From positions 1,054,001 through 1,118,000 of the forward strand of contig JAGFMI010000010.1 of the NCBI GenBank assembly GCA_021030905.1: DNA of 64,000 nt, read 5' to 3'. The notes under the pieces were generated by a model. That model saw nothing but the letters and a program-made list of their open reading frames with translations. It did no database searches and was not told the DNA's origin. This DNA comes from Pyrenula massariospora. Its lineage: Eukaryota; Ascomycota; Eurotiomycetes; Pyrenulales; Pyrenulaceae. Below, piece by piece: positions 25,701 through 37,080 of this stretch; position 1 is the stretch's first letter, and every line of letters begins with the position of its first letter. Both the position numbers and the translations under genes were made by a program.

Positions 25701-28250
25701 CATAGTCTGTCTCTCGAATGACAATTCATTTGACCACCTCTACACTAATATTTCACTGTCTTATTACACCTATCTCGAATCTAGAAAAATTATCAACACC
25801 TTCACGTTTAATCAAGCGCCAAGTACTTAATAGTATGTAACGGCAGGCGCAAAATGAATTTCTCCGGTGATATCCGAAGAAATCATAAAGGGGCGTTATT
25901 CCAACGGGATCAACACCACACGCATGTTGCCCTCAACCATAAATCTCATTATCCAAGTCAAGATTTCCAAAAGTCAGGAGAGATGTGGCTTCGTAGATGC
26001 CATCCTGCTGTAAAGAAGATTGGCTCGCTATCAAGACGTTGTGATTTGACGTCCACATGGCTCTCCACAGATGATATGCATGCCGTTTGGTCCATCGTCT
26101 ATGTTGGCTCGCTTTCCCAATGTCATGTGGTTCTCTGACCACTTCCTCTTCGGGCATGCGACCGCCGGCCATTTTTAACATCAAGTCCACCTGATCTACG
26201 CTTCTTGAATGCTTCTAGACTCTTCATCATGCCGCTCAAGACCTTATCTGCGTTTCAAATTCGCTCCTTCGAGATGGCTGTGTCAAGGCTATCTAATACA
26301 TCGTGTTCATCCTCCTGTTCTCTGTGTGGAAAGAACTGGTTCTATCCTGCGCCTGCCCTGTTGGCCCTATCGTTTGTCTTGAGCAACATTGTCAACAGAG
26401 ATTTGCTGTTCCCCTTTGTTTATGACGGTAATACCGCGTACGTCTTGAGTTTTGTTCTTGTGCTGCAGAGCATGGTGGGACGCACTGGCCTTTCCAACGT
26501 CCAGGACCGGCTCCACTACCAAAGTGAAATGAGCCCTCTTCAGAGTCTAGATTAACCACCCTTGTCGCACCTATTTTTACGACCGTAATACCCTGCTATC
26601 CTACTAACAAGAACTCCACCCCAAACAGGATTTCCAACCGTGCCTCGCAACAAAAGTGCGCTCATTCAATTGTTGACACTTGGTCTGAGTGAGCGGTGCT
26701 GTCAACTAACACTTGGCGAAGCGTCCAAGCAACGTGGCCGAAGTACTACTACGCGTCCTTCTACATCCTTTGAATGATTGGATATCATTCATTAGATCTC
26801 TAACCGTAATTCGAGCTATCTAAGGGGCTTTGATGCTATGCCGTGGAATGAGACGGTCTTTGGAAGCTGAAAAGGCACCAATTGCCTTAGCGGGGTAAGT
26901 TTTTGGATGGAATCTTCCCCTGTGTGCGATGATCTCTACAAGATTGCTGACTGACATATCGAGACTTGTGTCCTTTCTCGTGGATTGGTACCCGAACGAA
27001 TCCTAACTATTGGTCGTGGGCTTTCACCGTTCGTGCGATATCCGACTCGTTGCTTTGATTTTCGGCACAATAAGGAGCGAGCCCATACCTCTATCTTCAT
27101 TCCTGGCTTCTTATGGTGACCAAAACGCGTTGTAAAAGTCTATTCCGTACTACCGACCTCCTTTTGGTATTCTGAGATAAAGAGAATGGTTGGAAATATA
27201 GGAGGTGATCGAAATGTAACTAAAGCCAGCCGGAGAATACGGCAAATGCACCAAGAACATATCGATCAACAGGTCCTCAATAATCTTGCAAAACTAGAAG
27301 CAAAGACTATACTCCGAGATGGAAGAGAAGGTTTACACGTCGTAGGTACGAGGGAAGGGTCATTAAGTGGATGCATTTGTGTCCCTTAGTCCTTATTGGA
27401 CGATTCTCAAATGAGTTGAAGCATTATGAACAAAATGAAAAGAATGAGTCTTGTGAGCTGCAGCTCTTCTTGTTGTCTTGCTTTGGAGAGTCGACGGCAT
27501 TGGTGGTTCCTCAGTGGCTTTCCTGCGCGTTAGATCTCAAGATAAACCAATTTTACTCAACAGCCCTACCTATACGGAAGAGTTCGAGAGCTGCAGGCCA
27601 TCATCTCTTCTCCTGTGATCCTTAGAGTTTCTCCTCTGTTAGTCCCTCATTGCCTCGAAGCTCCTATCTCTCGGCCGATACACACGGAGACTAGGCAGGC
27701 ACTGAAAATTAGGGCAAATCAGCTCGGAGGTAGTATGTGTGACAGGATGAAAGATAGTGAATTCAGTCTAGACGCTGTACCCTTCCAGGGTCTTCCCACA
27801 AGTGACGTGTACATCTCATTCACTTTCCGTTCACAATAAGCATGCCTAGCCACATGAAGATATGGATTAAAAGTAAAGGGGTTTTGACTGGCGAGATATT
27901 TTGCGCCCTGCTGAAGTATATCACTTCCTACGTCGTGGTGAGAAAATTATCTCGACGTTTTTCATCTTGCTAGTAAAGAAAATATAAGTTTATTATGAGT
28001 ATATTCTTGTTTTGCGAAGCTCGACTTGGGTGGGATCTCACCTCAAAGACTTCTTATGAGTCCAAAATGGCTTCAAGTACCTCTAGATGGCTTTAACGGC
28101 TGTCCTCAGTCACGTGACTACATGCTCATCGCGATTGGTGCCTAAAAGTACCCAGAAAATCCATCCTCACAACGAACACAACAGCACAAATCCAAATGTC
28201 CAAGCCGAAAAAGTACCAAAGACTGACGCCTTCGCTTTAACAGCTCCAAG
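22715..28250. other. Gene-poor region upstream of the first HET gene
   Basis: About 5.5 kb with only short frames on both strands and a rising A/T content after ~25400. None shows a domain, signal peptide or believable intron pattern. Decayed sequence is possible, but no family could be named. Confidence 0.5.
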
Positions 28251-30578
28251 ATGGATCATCTGGAGCTCCCCAGTGCACCTACACATCCGCCAGTGACCGT
28301 GCCATACTTCTGCACTACGGAATACGATGGTGGCCCTTTCGCTACGTACCCACAGCGGCAAGGCTGGTCGATGTCCGATGTTTACGCCCGACAAAACTGG
28401 CCACGTCGGCCTCCTTTCGATGACGAGAGCAGTTTAACGACTGCTAGAAAATCCACAGATGAAGCAACGTCGTTCTTGCAGAATTGGTTATTTTTTGGGC
28501 TACTAACCGCGGTCTTTGGGCCACAATTCCGCGCACATGAATATGTACGCACAGCGGAGGGTGGTGACTGCGTCATTACAACTGAGAAAATGCTCGAGGA
28601 TGTGTCTCACATAGTAGACCGCTTGCGTGGGGCCCACTCTAATCAACTTAAGATTATGATGGGCTCGGTTGATAAAAATCTCATCATTGCGCACCAGGTA
28701 TTTACATTCATATGTGCTAATACCACCTTGAATCCGGCCCTGCTCCTGTCGATTGCCGTTACTGGGGACTTCTTGGCACTCATTCGAAATATCGTATATT
28801 GGAGAGGCGACCCTCCCTCGGACGAACTCATCTTCTTCTGGCCAACAGGAGATACTATCCAAACAGACATCCTGACACAGCAGATGGAAAATGATGGCTG
28901 GTGCATCAGTCAAATTATACGTTCAAAGAGACTAACTCCGAGCGCGAGATATTTTGTGAGCCGGTTAGAACCACCCAGTGCCGAAAAGTCTCATGATGCA
29001 TGTTCTCACTTTCGTTGTCTTGCCTATCAGATGGATTGGAATACCTACAAGACCGCCCATACGGCTAGCCACTGCGATTGCAAATTCATTGCTGCTTCGG
29101 AAGGCCGACTCGTGGAGATTTTGACCAAGAACAAAATCCCACTCATTTCTACCGCAGAACTAATATCTAGAGACTTTGAAGGAGAGATAGAACTTGTCGA
29201 AAGCTCACCGCACACCGTTTATGTTGCTATTTCCCATGTGTGGAGTGATAGGATGGGCAACACGCAAGCAAACGCTCTTCCACAATGCCAGCTACGGCAT
29301 TTGACAAATTTGGTGCAAGAGCTGTATCCTTCAACGACAGCTCCAGTGTCTTTTTGGATCGATACAATCTGCTGCCCCGTCAACCCTCGCTGGGCAAGAA
29401 GCAAAGCGATAACCTTGATGCGACAGACATATCGCGACGCAGAGAAGGTTCTGGTACTTGATAATTATATGCGCAGGTATACAGCTCTCAATGTACCAGT
29501 ATTCGAACCTTTTGCACGCATTTACCACTGTGGCTGGACCCAGCGTCTGTGGACGTTGCAAGAAGGAGTCTTGGCCAGATCTCTGTACATCCAATTTGCT
29601 GACACTGTGATCAACTTCGATCAAGCATGGAAGTCCATGGTCCATGGTCGCGAACAGCAGACTGAGTTCCATAATCTGCTTACGTTCCCGACTCGTATCC
29701 GTGGCGACTGGGCTCACAGCTGGCTAGATAGTGATACGCCCTTTAATTCTATGCAGAATGCTGTGATCGCGCTACACGAAAGATTTACAAGTATAGCGAC
29801 CGACGAACCCTTGTGTCTGGCCACCCTCCTGGGGTTAGACATGGACAGGCTTTTGACTGTCTCTCCCGCAGAGCGGATGAAGCACTTTTGGTCTCTGCTT
29901 CCATCTTACTCCGGAGAATTCGCGTTCTGGACGGGACCCCGCCTGTCTGAGGCTGGCTTTGGATGGGCGCCAGAGTCCTTCATGAACGCTCGACTTGAGT
30001 GGCTACCTGGAGACCATTTCTCGAATGCCCAAAATCCGGCTTACTTGACTGACGAGGGGCTGGAGGTGAAATGGCCTGGCCTTGTCCTTGGAAGTTTCAC
30101 TGGTATAGGCTTCGGAAGAAAGTTTTGGCTTCGAAATGATGCACGACAATTTCGGTATTGGCTCAGCTGTACGGCGGAACGGGGTACGCCTTTGGATGAA
30201 ACCACGGTTTTGATATCAGACAGACCATCTGAAGTGACAGAGGTTGCTATCATCACAAGATCCACGTTACTATTAGATGACAGCCAGAGAATCGACGAAG
30301 TCGCAGCTGTTCTCGTCAAGGTACTACGGCGAGATAAGGACGTGATATACGCCAGTGTGATTAAAACGGCCAAAATCTACGACGCATTGCCAAGCAATAT
30401 CCCATCCCACGATCTAGAGTATAGCTTACTGCATATGGAGCTTATAACTCAGCTTGAACAGGGGTTATCCGTTGAAGAGGCCGTCATGACTCCAAACGGC
30501 TACAGGTACAAAGGAGATCTTTTCCCTTCCAACATACAAGAAAGCCTCTCCGGAGAACAGAAGTGGTGCCTTGTATGA
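28251..30578 (+). CDS. HET-domain protein, large divergent type (775 aa)
   Basis: A single exon with an ATG at 28251. The heterokaryon-incompatibility core lies at about residues 322-480, with YVAISHVWSDRMGN, FWIDTICCPVN, an Arg/Lys stretch with LMRQTYRDAEKVLVLDNY, and CGWTQRLWTLQEG. HET domains trigger cell death when genetically different fungal cells fuse, and many act as effector modules of NLR-like systems. The ~320-residue N-terminal part is unlike the core. It holds a possible amphipathic or hydrophobic stretch (NWLFFGLLTAVFG, residues ~75-90) and a Cys/His-rich patch (CSHFRCLAYQ, HCDC) just before the HET core. No STAND NTPase or repeats follow, so this is a stand-alone HET protein with its own N-terminal module. 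The C-terminal ~250 residues are unassigned. Confidence 0.9.
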   Translation: MDHLELPSAPTHPPVTVPYFCTTEYDGGPFATYPQRQGWSMSDVYARQNWPRRPPFDDESSLTTARKSTDEATSFLQNWLFFGLLTAVFGPQFRAHEYVRTAEGGDCVITTEKMLEDVSHIVDRLRGAHSNQLKIMMGSVDKNLIIAHQVFTFICANTTLNPALLLSIAVTGDFLALIRNIVYWRGDPPSDELIFFWPTGDTIQTDILTQQMENDGWCISQIIRSKRLTPSARYFVSRLEPPSAEKSHDACSHFRCLAYQMDWNTYKTAHTASHCDCKFIAASEGRLVEILTKNKIPLISTAELISRDFEGEIELVESSPHTVYVAISHVWSDRMGNTQANALPQCQLRHLTNLVQELYPSTTAPVSFWIDTICCPVNPRWARSKAITLMRQTYRDAEKVLVLDNYMRRYTALNVPVFEPFARIYHCGWTQRLWTLQEGVLARSLYIQFADTVINFDQAWKSMVHGREQQTEFHNLLTFPTRIRGDWAHSWLDSDTPFNSMQNAVIALHERFTSIATDEPLCLATLLGLDMDRLLTVSPAERMKHFWSLLPSYSGEFAFWTGPRLSEAGFGWAPESFMNARLEWLPGDHFSNAQNPAYLTDEGLEVKWPGLVLGSFTGIGFGRKFWLRNDARQFRYWLSCTAERGTPLDETTVLISDRPSEVTEVAIITRSTLLLDDSQRIDEVAAVLVKVLRRDKDVIYASVIKTAKIYDALPSNIPSHDLEYSLLHMELITQLEQGLSVEEAVMTPNGYRYKGDLFPSNIQESLSGEQKWCLV

Positions 30579-31688
30579 GACTATTGAGGATCTCCGTACG
30601 CTTTAGCACTCATTACCCGTCTCTTTGATGGTCCGTGTCTCGATTACGCTTAGCAGATTTTGTTAGTAGACTAAAAGCTTCCACTCCTCCAGCAGATGGC
30701 ATGCCAAGCATTCAAGAGAATAGAAATAATGGCAAACAATGGACAAATCATTACCGAGCTACATCGAATCTAAGATCCGAGCTGCTCTAGCTATCCCCTC
30801 CCACCAATAGAAGAAAAGAGCCTGGGGGCACAGCAGATTATCGGATGGATGTACCATTGGCCCGTTTGGGTAAGATAGCGATTTTAAGCAGTCTAAATTC
30901 CGCTGAATAAGACTGCCTCGTTGCGCATCGGTGAGCTTTCGCAGAAGAATAGACTCCACCAATCCAAGGTCTCGCTTTCTCATTGCTAAGATACCGAAAA
31001 AAATTGGCGGATAGCTGAAGCATGATATGGGAGAGAATAGACCGAGGGCGGGCTGGGGTCTTCAGTTCGAAGAGAGTTTCTATGTTCACCATTTTCCGTT
31101 TGTGTTGCTGCTCATCTTTTTTGTCGCGAGCATACATTTTATCACCTACCATCTTTTGAAGTGAGGAATTCCTGCGCTACAGGTGTGGAACCAGATCGTG
31201 GATTGTCTTGGTTCGACTGAGACTTTTCCTATTATTTGGGTGACGGTATGATACAAGTGGGCGTAGGTTAGATAACGCGGTCAAATCATTCCGGGCGACA
31301 AGATGATGTGTGCCAGAAAATGGAATCCTTGTCTCCGACGCCATGTGCATGATACCAACGAGCTTTTTTCGCGTCTGAGACGCTAGAGCTTGGGAAACTG
31401 GGGATAGTCCAAAAGTTAGGCCTGAGACAGCCGAGGTCAGACATGCGAAAGCATCAGTCGAAGTTCCAAACTCAGGATATTTTAAAGATATGTTTGTGAG
31501 AGAATGCACAAGAAAGATCGACGAAACTAGCCATGTCCTAGTAATAGCTTATGGCAAGTTGGTGGAACTTGCCGTGAGCACGTGGCCAGCAGCTTATGGA
31601 AAGTGGTATCAAACATGCCTGCTTAACAACAAGCACAATCTTCCAACCGAAGAATAAGGCTATGGAGGGAGGGCGGACAATGTCGTAG
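30579..31688. other. Between the two HET genes; possible small minus-strand gene
   Basis: The two HET genes converge here. On the minus strand, frames at 31177-31509 (ending LSRTKTIHDLVPHL) and 30838-31152 (with FELKTPARPRSILSHIML and LSNEKARPWIGGVYSSA) look mildly coding and could be two exons of one hypothetical protein. No family was recognised and no convincing splice pair was found, so it is not called as a gene. Confidence 0.35.
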
Positions 31689-33671
31689 TCAGACTAGATC
31701 AATTGACGTTGTAGGCAATTTCAAGGCTTCTCCACACATCAATCCAGGCACATAAGCTTCGCTGATAAGCTTCATTTTCACAGGGGTGACACCAGAGACC
31801 ATGAGTGGTCGGAGAACAAGTGGAGTATGGCAACCAGGAATGATAGCGATCAGATCTTGCTGACCCCAGCCCTCCTGGTTCCTACAACACCCTACCGTCT
31901 TAAATTTTGAGATCTTCTTTGCTTCCTCAAAGGCCAGGTTAGCTTTTGGAAGGTTATTTGAGACGCGACGTCTCAGATCATCAAAAAACGAGATGCCTTT
32001 CCAAAGGCGGCATACAAACAGCGATCGTAATGGAGAAATAGCCATCTCCAACGCATCTATTTGTGCCGGACTAGGCCTAGTTGCGGCCTCGGTCGGAAGA
32101 AGTTTTATGCAAAAAGTGACAAATTCCGCCACAGGCCAAATTTTTGGCATTATTGAATGAAGAAAAGAAGGATAGAAAGTCGCTTCATACAAGAGTGAAC
32201 CTACCCAAGCTCCTGCCACCAAAGGATAATCTTCGAAAAATCCTGCAGCAGGCGATATCAATGAATCCAAGCACAAGTTTACATAAACATAACGATATCG
32301 TCGTCGGAGCTCCGGGATGGACTCTAATTGCTGCCCGAGGTGTCGTCGAGGTAGAATGTTTTCGATTTGACCAACCAGAATGACATCGATGGTCACAACA
32401 GAATCATCTTCGGAGAAAGTTGCAGGCGAAGATAATATACCACCAGCACACCAATCCTGTTTCCCCAGATATACTTTGTGCGGAAGAGTTTGGCAAAGTT
32501 CTCCCCCTTCACTGAAAATGCTTTGATCCGCGAAATTGGGAACCCAGGACGGAAGTTCAGAAGCGCCGGAAGCAGCCAAGGAAAGAATATCCAAGCTTTG
32601 GGAGCCTTTAATGATATACTTAGTTGTTGCTTTGAATACCTGAGGCCAGCTCAGACGATAATCGATATCCAGAGAAGCGCATGTGTAGGGCTTCGCTATC
32701 CCCAAAAGACTATAAATCTTGTCACGCGGGTCTGTCGCACAATGAGAACCAAAATCCTCGATCAATGTATGCAACTTCCCGTCGTGCTGATCTGACATTC
32801 CCGGAAAGCTAAATGCGATCTTGGTGGCGTGCCATGATTTCCCAACCATTTCTCGAGACCGTCCGATCTCAATATTTTCAATCAGGAGATCCCCAAGGTT
32901 CGCCAAGAACGCGAAAAAACTCTCCAAGCTGGTCGTGGAGAAACCGCATATTAGGCTGACGTGACTGGCTACCGTAAGCTCTTGGATTATCCAATTACGC
33001 TGCCAATAATCTTGAGTCAATAAGTCGACCATGCCTTCCCAAAGTTGGTCTTTGGAAGGATCTTCTAACTGTTCTTTCAACCAGGTGCGAGGAAAACCGG
33101 GCCACCTCGTCCGTGAGGATTGACGCTCTTCAAGGAGCTTATCTCCTTCTTTCAGAAAGTCCATTGCCTGCTCAGTCCGCTCGAGGTTCCGAGGGTTTAA
33201 ATAGGCCCAAACATCATCTGCACCCCTGTATATCCTGCACATGTTGCGGATTTGATGATTCTTCTCTTGATCATCGGACTGATTGATACAGACGGCATCA
33301 ATCCAAAAGCGTACTTTGTTGATGTCGTCGCCGAGAATATCGATCAATCGCACACGTATGGACCAGAGTGCAACCCCAAGATTAAATGTCGGGCGAAAAA
33401 GATGGCCATCTATAGTAAGCGTGAAGTTGGTTTGGTTATCCTGAGGGGTTCCCCACACATACGAGAGAGCGATATACTTTAGTGGAGGAACAGCGTCCAA
33501 TGAGAAAATTTCCAGAGAGCAGTTAACATTCAAAGCGGCAGAATCCGTACGAGAGCAGGGATGTAGAGACAACAACCGGATCTCGTTTCTGGACGGGTCG
33601 AGAGATGTGTACATTTGCGTTCGGATTGTAGTTGTAGGGGGGACATCTGTACTTCGCGATAAAGTAGCCAT
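31689..33671 (-). CDS. HET-domain protein, classical type (660 aa)
   Basis: A single exon with an ATG at 33671. The HET core sits near the N-terminus (residues ~60-230), with KYIALSYVWGTPQDN, VRFWIDAVCINQSDDQEKNHQI, MCRIYRGADDVWAYL and YWQRNWIIQELTVA. This is the textbook order of the three HET blocks. The C-terminal ~400 residues hold the usual partly conserved region (TDPRDKIYSLLGIA; LDIDYRLSWPQVF) found in many stand-alone fungal HET proteins. The likely role is non-self recognition or incompatibility-type cell death in the cytoplasm. The allelic partner is unknown. It converges with the other HET gene, 1.1 kb away. Confidence 0.92.
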   Translation of the reverse strand: MATLSRSTDVPPTTTIRTQMYTSLDPSRNEIRLLSLHPCSRTDSAALNVNCSLEIFSLDAVPPLKYIALSYVWGTPQDNQTNFTLTIDGHLFRPTFNLGVALWSIRVRLIDILGDDINKVRFWIDAVCINQSDDQEKNHQIRNMCRIYRGADDVWAYLNPRNLERTEQAMDFLKEGDKLLEERQSSRTRWPGFPRTWLKEQLEDPSKDQLWEGMVDLLTQDYWQRNWIIQELTVASHVSLICGFSTTSLESFFAFLANLGDLLIENIEIGRSREMVGKSWHATKIAFSFPGMSDQHDGKLHTLIEDFGSHCATDPRDKIYSLLGIAKPYTCASLDIDYRLSWPQVFKATTKYIIKGSQSLDILSLAASGASELPSWVPNFADQSIFSEGGELCQTLPHKVYLGKQDWCAGGILSSPATFSEDDSVVTIDVILVGQIENILPRRHLGQQLESIPELRRRYRYVYVNLCLDSLISPAAGFFEDYPLVAGAWVGSLLYEATFYPSFLHSIMPKIWPVAEFVTFCIKLLPTEAATRPSPAQIDALEMAISPLRSLFVCRLWKGISFFDDLRRRVSNNLPKANLAFEEAKKISKFKTVGCCRNQEGWGQQDLIAIIPGCHTPLVLRPLMVSGVTPVKMKLISEAYVPGLMCGEALKLPTTSIDLV

Positions 33672-34427
33672 GCCATGTAATTTTCAGCGATTTTCCTGGC
33701 GCGGGCAATCTCCCGCCCGTGGCGGTGCTGTGGCACGTACGTGGCGCAATTCCGAGACACAGGGGGCCAGATTATCGATTAGAGTTAATTTTTGACTTCA
33801 CGAGGCGCACCGCCCTAAGTCAGGCATTGTCTTATTCTTCCGTGCACACCAAATTTCCGAGACCTGGATTTTAGAAGCGTTTTCAACGGTACTACTGTCT
33901 GGTGGCGATCTTTGACGGATTAGGATCAGGCATGTCAAGGACAAGGCGGACGGCGGTGAGAAATGTCGAGATCCTCCACCGATGAGCGGCTCCCTCTGCT
34001 TAAGCCTCTGGACGAGACGAGCGATATCGGAGCAGAAGGTTAGTCTAAATTTATTCTCTCAATTCATTTTCTCTGCAAGAAGCCTCACCGACAGGGCGCA
34101 ACTTGCGAAAGGTCAAGGCTCTTGGTGAAGTTAGCGAGGCGCTGTCCTCCAGCTGTTGAGCCGCATTGAATTTGATGGAAATAAACCGGGCTGTTTTCCA
34201 AAAGGCAATGCGAGATCCTACAAGCAAAGTATGTGATATGACGTGCAATGCATGGCAAACCCTGGCATGGGAAAAGTGGGGTTTAATCTACCCTGGTCGA
34301 TAAGAAGCAACTTCATGATTGCCGACAATCAGGCCTAAGAAACGAAGCATTACATTGTGTCTTCCAATCTTAGGACTCGATCTCACTCATGCATGCTGCA
34401 TCTTACAGCTTGTGACTTACAGTCAGC
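33672..34427. promoter_or_regulatory. Divergent promoter between HET gene and sugar transporter
   Basis: The 756 bp separates head-to-head starts. No coding frame or clear binding site was seen. Confidence 0.45.
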
Positions 34428-36155
34428 ATGCTAACAATGGATCCATCAGGCCCATACGGTTCCCCAGATGCTAAGCTTGATGCCGCAATCGCTATATCAG
34501 GCGGTTCCGTCAATAGCTGCGATGAACAAGGTCGTTATGCCGCTGATGCTGAGCGCAATCTCGGCCTCCTTGCCGCAGTGAAACTCCACCCGCAAGCGGC
34601 AGGATGGTCCATTTTCTTCTCGCTTGGCGTGATTATGTGCGCTTTCGACCCACAGCTGCTGGGCCAGCTTTACGCTACGCCTGCCTTTCAGAATGATTTT
34701 GGATATAATTTCAAGGCGAGACCTAAACCAGCCGTGATCTAGGTGATGAACTAATACTGTTCTCGAGCATTCAGGGTTCGTACATTATTCCGGCGCCATG
34801 GCAAACCGGTCTTAGCATGGGTAGCCCTATCGGCCAGGTAGTTGGTGCTCTTGCCGCAGGCTATCCTATGGACTGGTATGGCCGGAAGAAGGTCCGTTCA
34901 ATCCCCTACCAGTACAGCCCAGTTTCACTCACCGCCTATCCCAGACCTTTGGTGCATGTGTTCTTGGCTCCTTTGCTATCATCTTCATTCAGTTCTTTGC
35001 ACGCAGTTTGAATGTGCTGCTGGTCGGAGAACTTCTCGGCGGTCTCATCCTTGGCACCTACGCGGTGATCGCTCCCGCGTATGCGTCCGAGGTCTGTCCC
35101 GTCGCCCTCCGAGGATCATTGACGTCCTATGTAAATCTCTGCTTCGTTGCGGGGCAGTTACTTGCAAATGGAGTGGTTGCCGGGACTCAGCATTTGCAAA
35201 ACCACTGGGCATACAGTATTCCATTTGCTGTACAATGGATATGGCCGATTATTATACTGATCGGCTTGCCATGGGCGCCAGAGAGCCCATGGTGGTTGGT
35301 GGGAGTTGGTAAGTTGGCAGAGGCGGAGCAAAGCCTCGCGAGATTGGCACGTGAGTCAGTCGATGTCAAACCAGCTCTTGCAATGATCATCGAGACGGAG
35401 AGATTCGAAGCAGAGATGCAGGCCGGAAGTACTTACCGAGACGTTTTCAAGAAGATCAATCGTAGGAGGACGGAAATATCAGTCGGAGTCTATGTGATGC
35501 AGGTTCTCAGCGGTATATATCTTGTTAGTTATGCCACTTACTTCTTTGAACGTTAGTCGCCCCTTTCCCTTCCGGTCTGCTAGTCGCTAACAAAGATCTA
35601 GTCGCCGGTCTTCCTACATCATCCTCTTTTACCATGTCGATCGTCTTCCTGGCTGCTGGCTTCCTCGGTACTGCTCTTTCCATCCTCTTCATAATCCCCT
35701 TCTTTGGTCGTCGCACCATCTACCTCTGCGGCCTCTCTACCTTGTCCGCCCTCCAGCTCCTTATCGCTATCCTGGACTGCATTCCATCCCGCCCAGATTC
35801 TATTCCGCTCACACAAGCCATCCTAATGGTGCTCTGGAATTTCTTCTATGATAGTACACTCGGCCCGATAACATTCGTGATCATCACTGAAGTTCCTTCG
35901 GCAAATCTGCGAGCAAAGACAATTGCTTTCGCCACCGCAGTCCAAGCTGTTGCTGGTATTGTTATGACCGTCGCAATTCCGTACCTGATCAACCCAGATC
36001 AAGCGGACTTGAGAGGAAAACTAGGATTTGTCTTTGGCGCTCTAGCCGCAGCGGGCTGGATATGGGGATGGTTTCGGGTTGTCGAGACGCGGGGGAAGAC
36101 TTTTGAAGAGATCGATGGGCTGTTTGCGCCACGTGGTGGAAGGGAGGAGCGTTAA
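34428..36155 (+). CDS. MFS sugar transporter, alpha-glucoside/maltose permease type
   Basis: Four exons, 34428..34715, 34775..34891, 34945..35551 and 35602..36155, give 521 residues. Family marks are PWQTGLSMGSPIGQVVG, MDWYGRKK, PESPWWLVG after the sixth membrane segment and ETRGKTFEEIDGLF at the end, with about 12 hydrophobic segments. These are typical of fungal MAL-type proton symporters for maltose and other alpha-glucosides, though the substrate cannot be read from sequence. The first intron starts with GC rather than GT (AAG|GCGAGA, branch ACTAATAC, acceptor TTCAG) and gives the expected join FK|GSYIIPAPWQT. Its nearest GT donor would add six residues here. The second intron has GTCCGT and the third GTTAGT. 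Confidence 0.9.
34716..34774 (+). other. Probable GC-AG intron in the MFS transporter
   Basis: 59 nt bounded by AAG|GCGAGA and TTCAG|G, with an ACTAAT branch site about 20 nt before the acceptor. The join keeps the frame and restores the conserved entry to the second membrane segment. Confidence 0.65.
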
Positions 36156-36622
36156 ATGCGAACGTCATTGCGGTGTCGCTATCCCGGACTATACATGCAG
36201 TCTTATGGTCTCATACCCGGTAGGACTTCGAGCACGGGTTGACGAGTAATGGAAGCCAATGGTAAATTCCCACAGAACATTTATAGCTGAGATCTATGTC
36301 TTACTACCTACTACTAACACAATTTCAAGACATCTAATCTACGCTTCCAACAAGTATGAATTTCCCGCCCCCTTCGTCGCCGCTCTGCCTTATCTCCATT
36401 ATTCCCGCCCCCTAATCGGGGCTTGGCAATCACGTAAATCCTCTTGCGCATTCCTTGCTTGCTTTTTATGAAGTCATAAGCTTATGGTCCGATTAGAACT
36501 TTAATTGATTTCTAATTTGTGCGTATATCTCACTCACACAAAGCCCGTTCCATCCCACGAACAAAACCCCTCCCCACCGCCCCTCAGGACAATTCAAGAT
36601 CTCCTATCTCAACACCAACACC
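36156..36622. other. Intergenic: transporter 3' flank and promoter of the NTF2-like gene
   Basis: 467 bp, pyrimidine-rich just before the ATG at 36623. No gene seen. Confidence 0.5.
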
Positions 36623-37054
36623 ATGTCCTCCACCGAAACAACCCGCACCTTCCTCTTAACCCTCTTCACCCAACTCTCCACCTCAGGCTGGACCCCCACC
36701 TTCCTCGACGCCCTGTCCGACGACATCATCTGGACGGCGACCGGCTCCTCCCCAGTCTCCGGCCGCGTCGCGGGCAAAGACGCATACCGCGAGAAAATCC
36801 TGGGGCCCCTCTTCGCCCGCCTCGACACCGGCGGCAGCGGGCCCGCCGTCCCCACCGTCGACATGATCCTCGCCGACGGCGCTTGGGGCGCCGTGTACTT
36901 CCACACCGCGACGGGCGTGGTGCGCGCCAAGAACGGCGTGGACGCGGGGATGGAGTACTGCTGGCTGGTGAAGGTTGACGGGGGGAGAATTGTGGAGGTG
37001 GTGGGGTTCTATGATCAGGGGAAGATTAGGGATATCTTTGCCGAACCTAGCTAG
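36623..37054 (+). CDS. SnoaL/NTF2-like small protein
   Basis: 143 residues in one exon with an ATG in a good fungal context (ACCATGTC). It has the cone-fold pattern of SnoaL-like proteins: an N-terminal helix pair, then DIIWTATGSSPVSGRVAGKDAY (an aromatic/Gly turn), a long strand with WGAVYFHTATG and a final YCWLVKVDGGRIVEVVGFYD. The family includes small polyketide cyclases, isomerases and many proteins of unknown role. No catalytic residue set points to one reaction. It lies 470 bp after the sugar transporter and converges, almost touching, with a second protein of the same fold. The coding strand changes from C-rich to G-rich about two thirds of the way through. Confidence 0.75.
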   Translation: MSSTETTRTFLLTLFTQLSTSGWTPTFLDALSDDIIWTATGSSPVSGRVAGKDAYREKILGPLFARLDTGGSGPAVPTVDMILADGAWGAVYFHTATGVVRAKNGVDAGMEYCWLVKVDGGRIVEVVGFYDQGKIRDIFAEPS

Positions 37055-37080
37055 CTAGCCAGCTATCATACATAGATAGA

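Noticed and set aside
26205-26555. 116-codon frame with a CSLCGKNW patch
   Set aside because: No signal peptide, intron or homology cue; lies in a gene-poor A/T-rich stretch.
36505-36978. 157-codon + strand frame and other frames over 37217-37811
   Set aside because: Out-of-frame readings of the two SnoaL-like genes in GC-rich DNA; Pro/Arg/His or Gly/Glu strings only.
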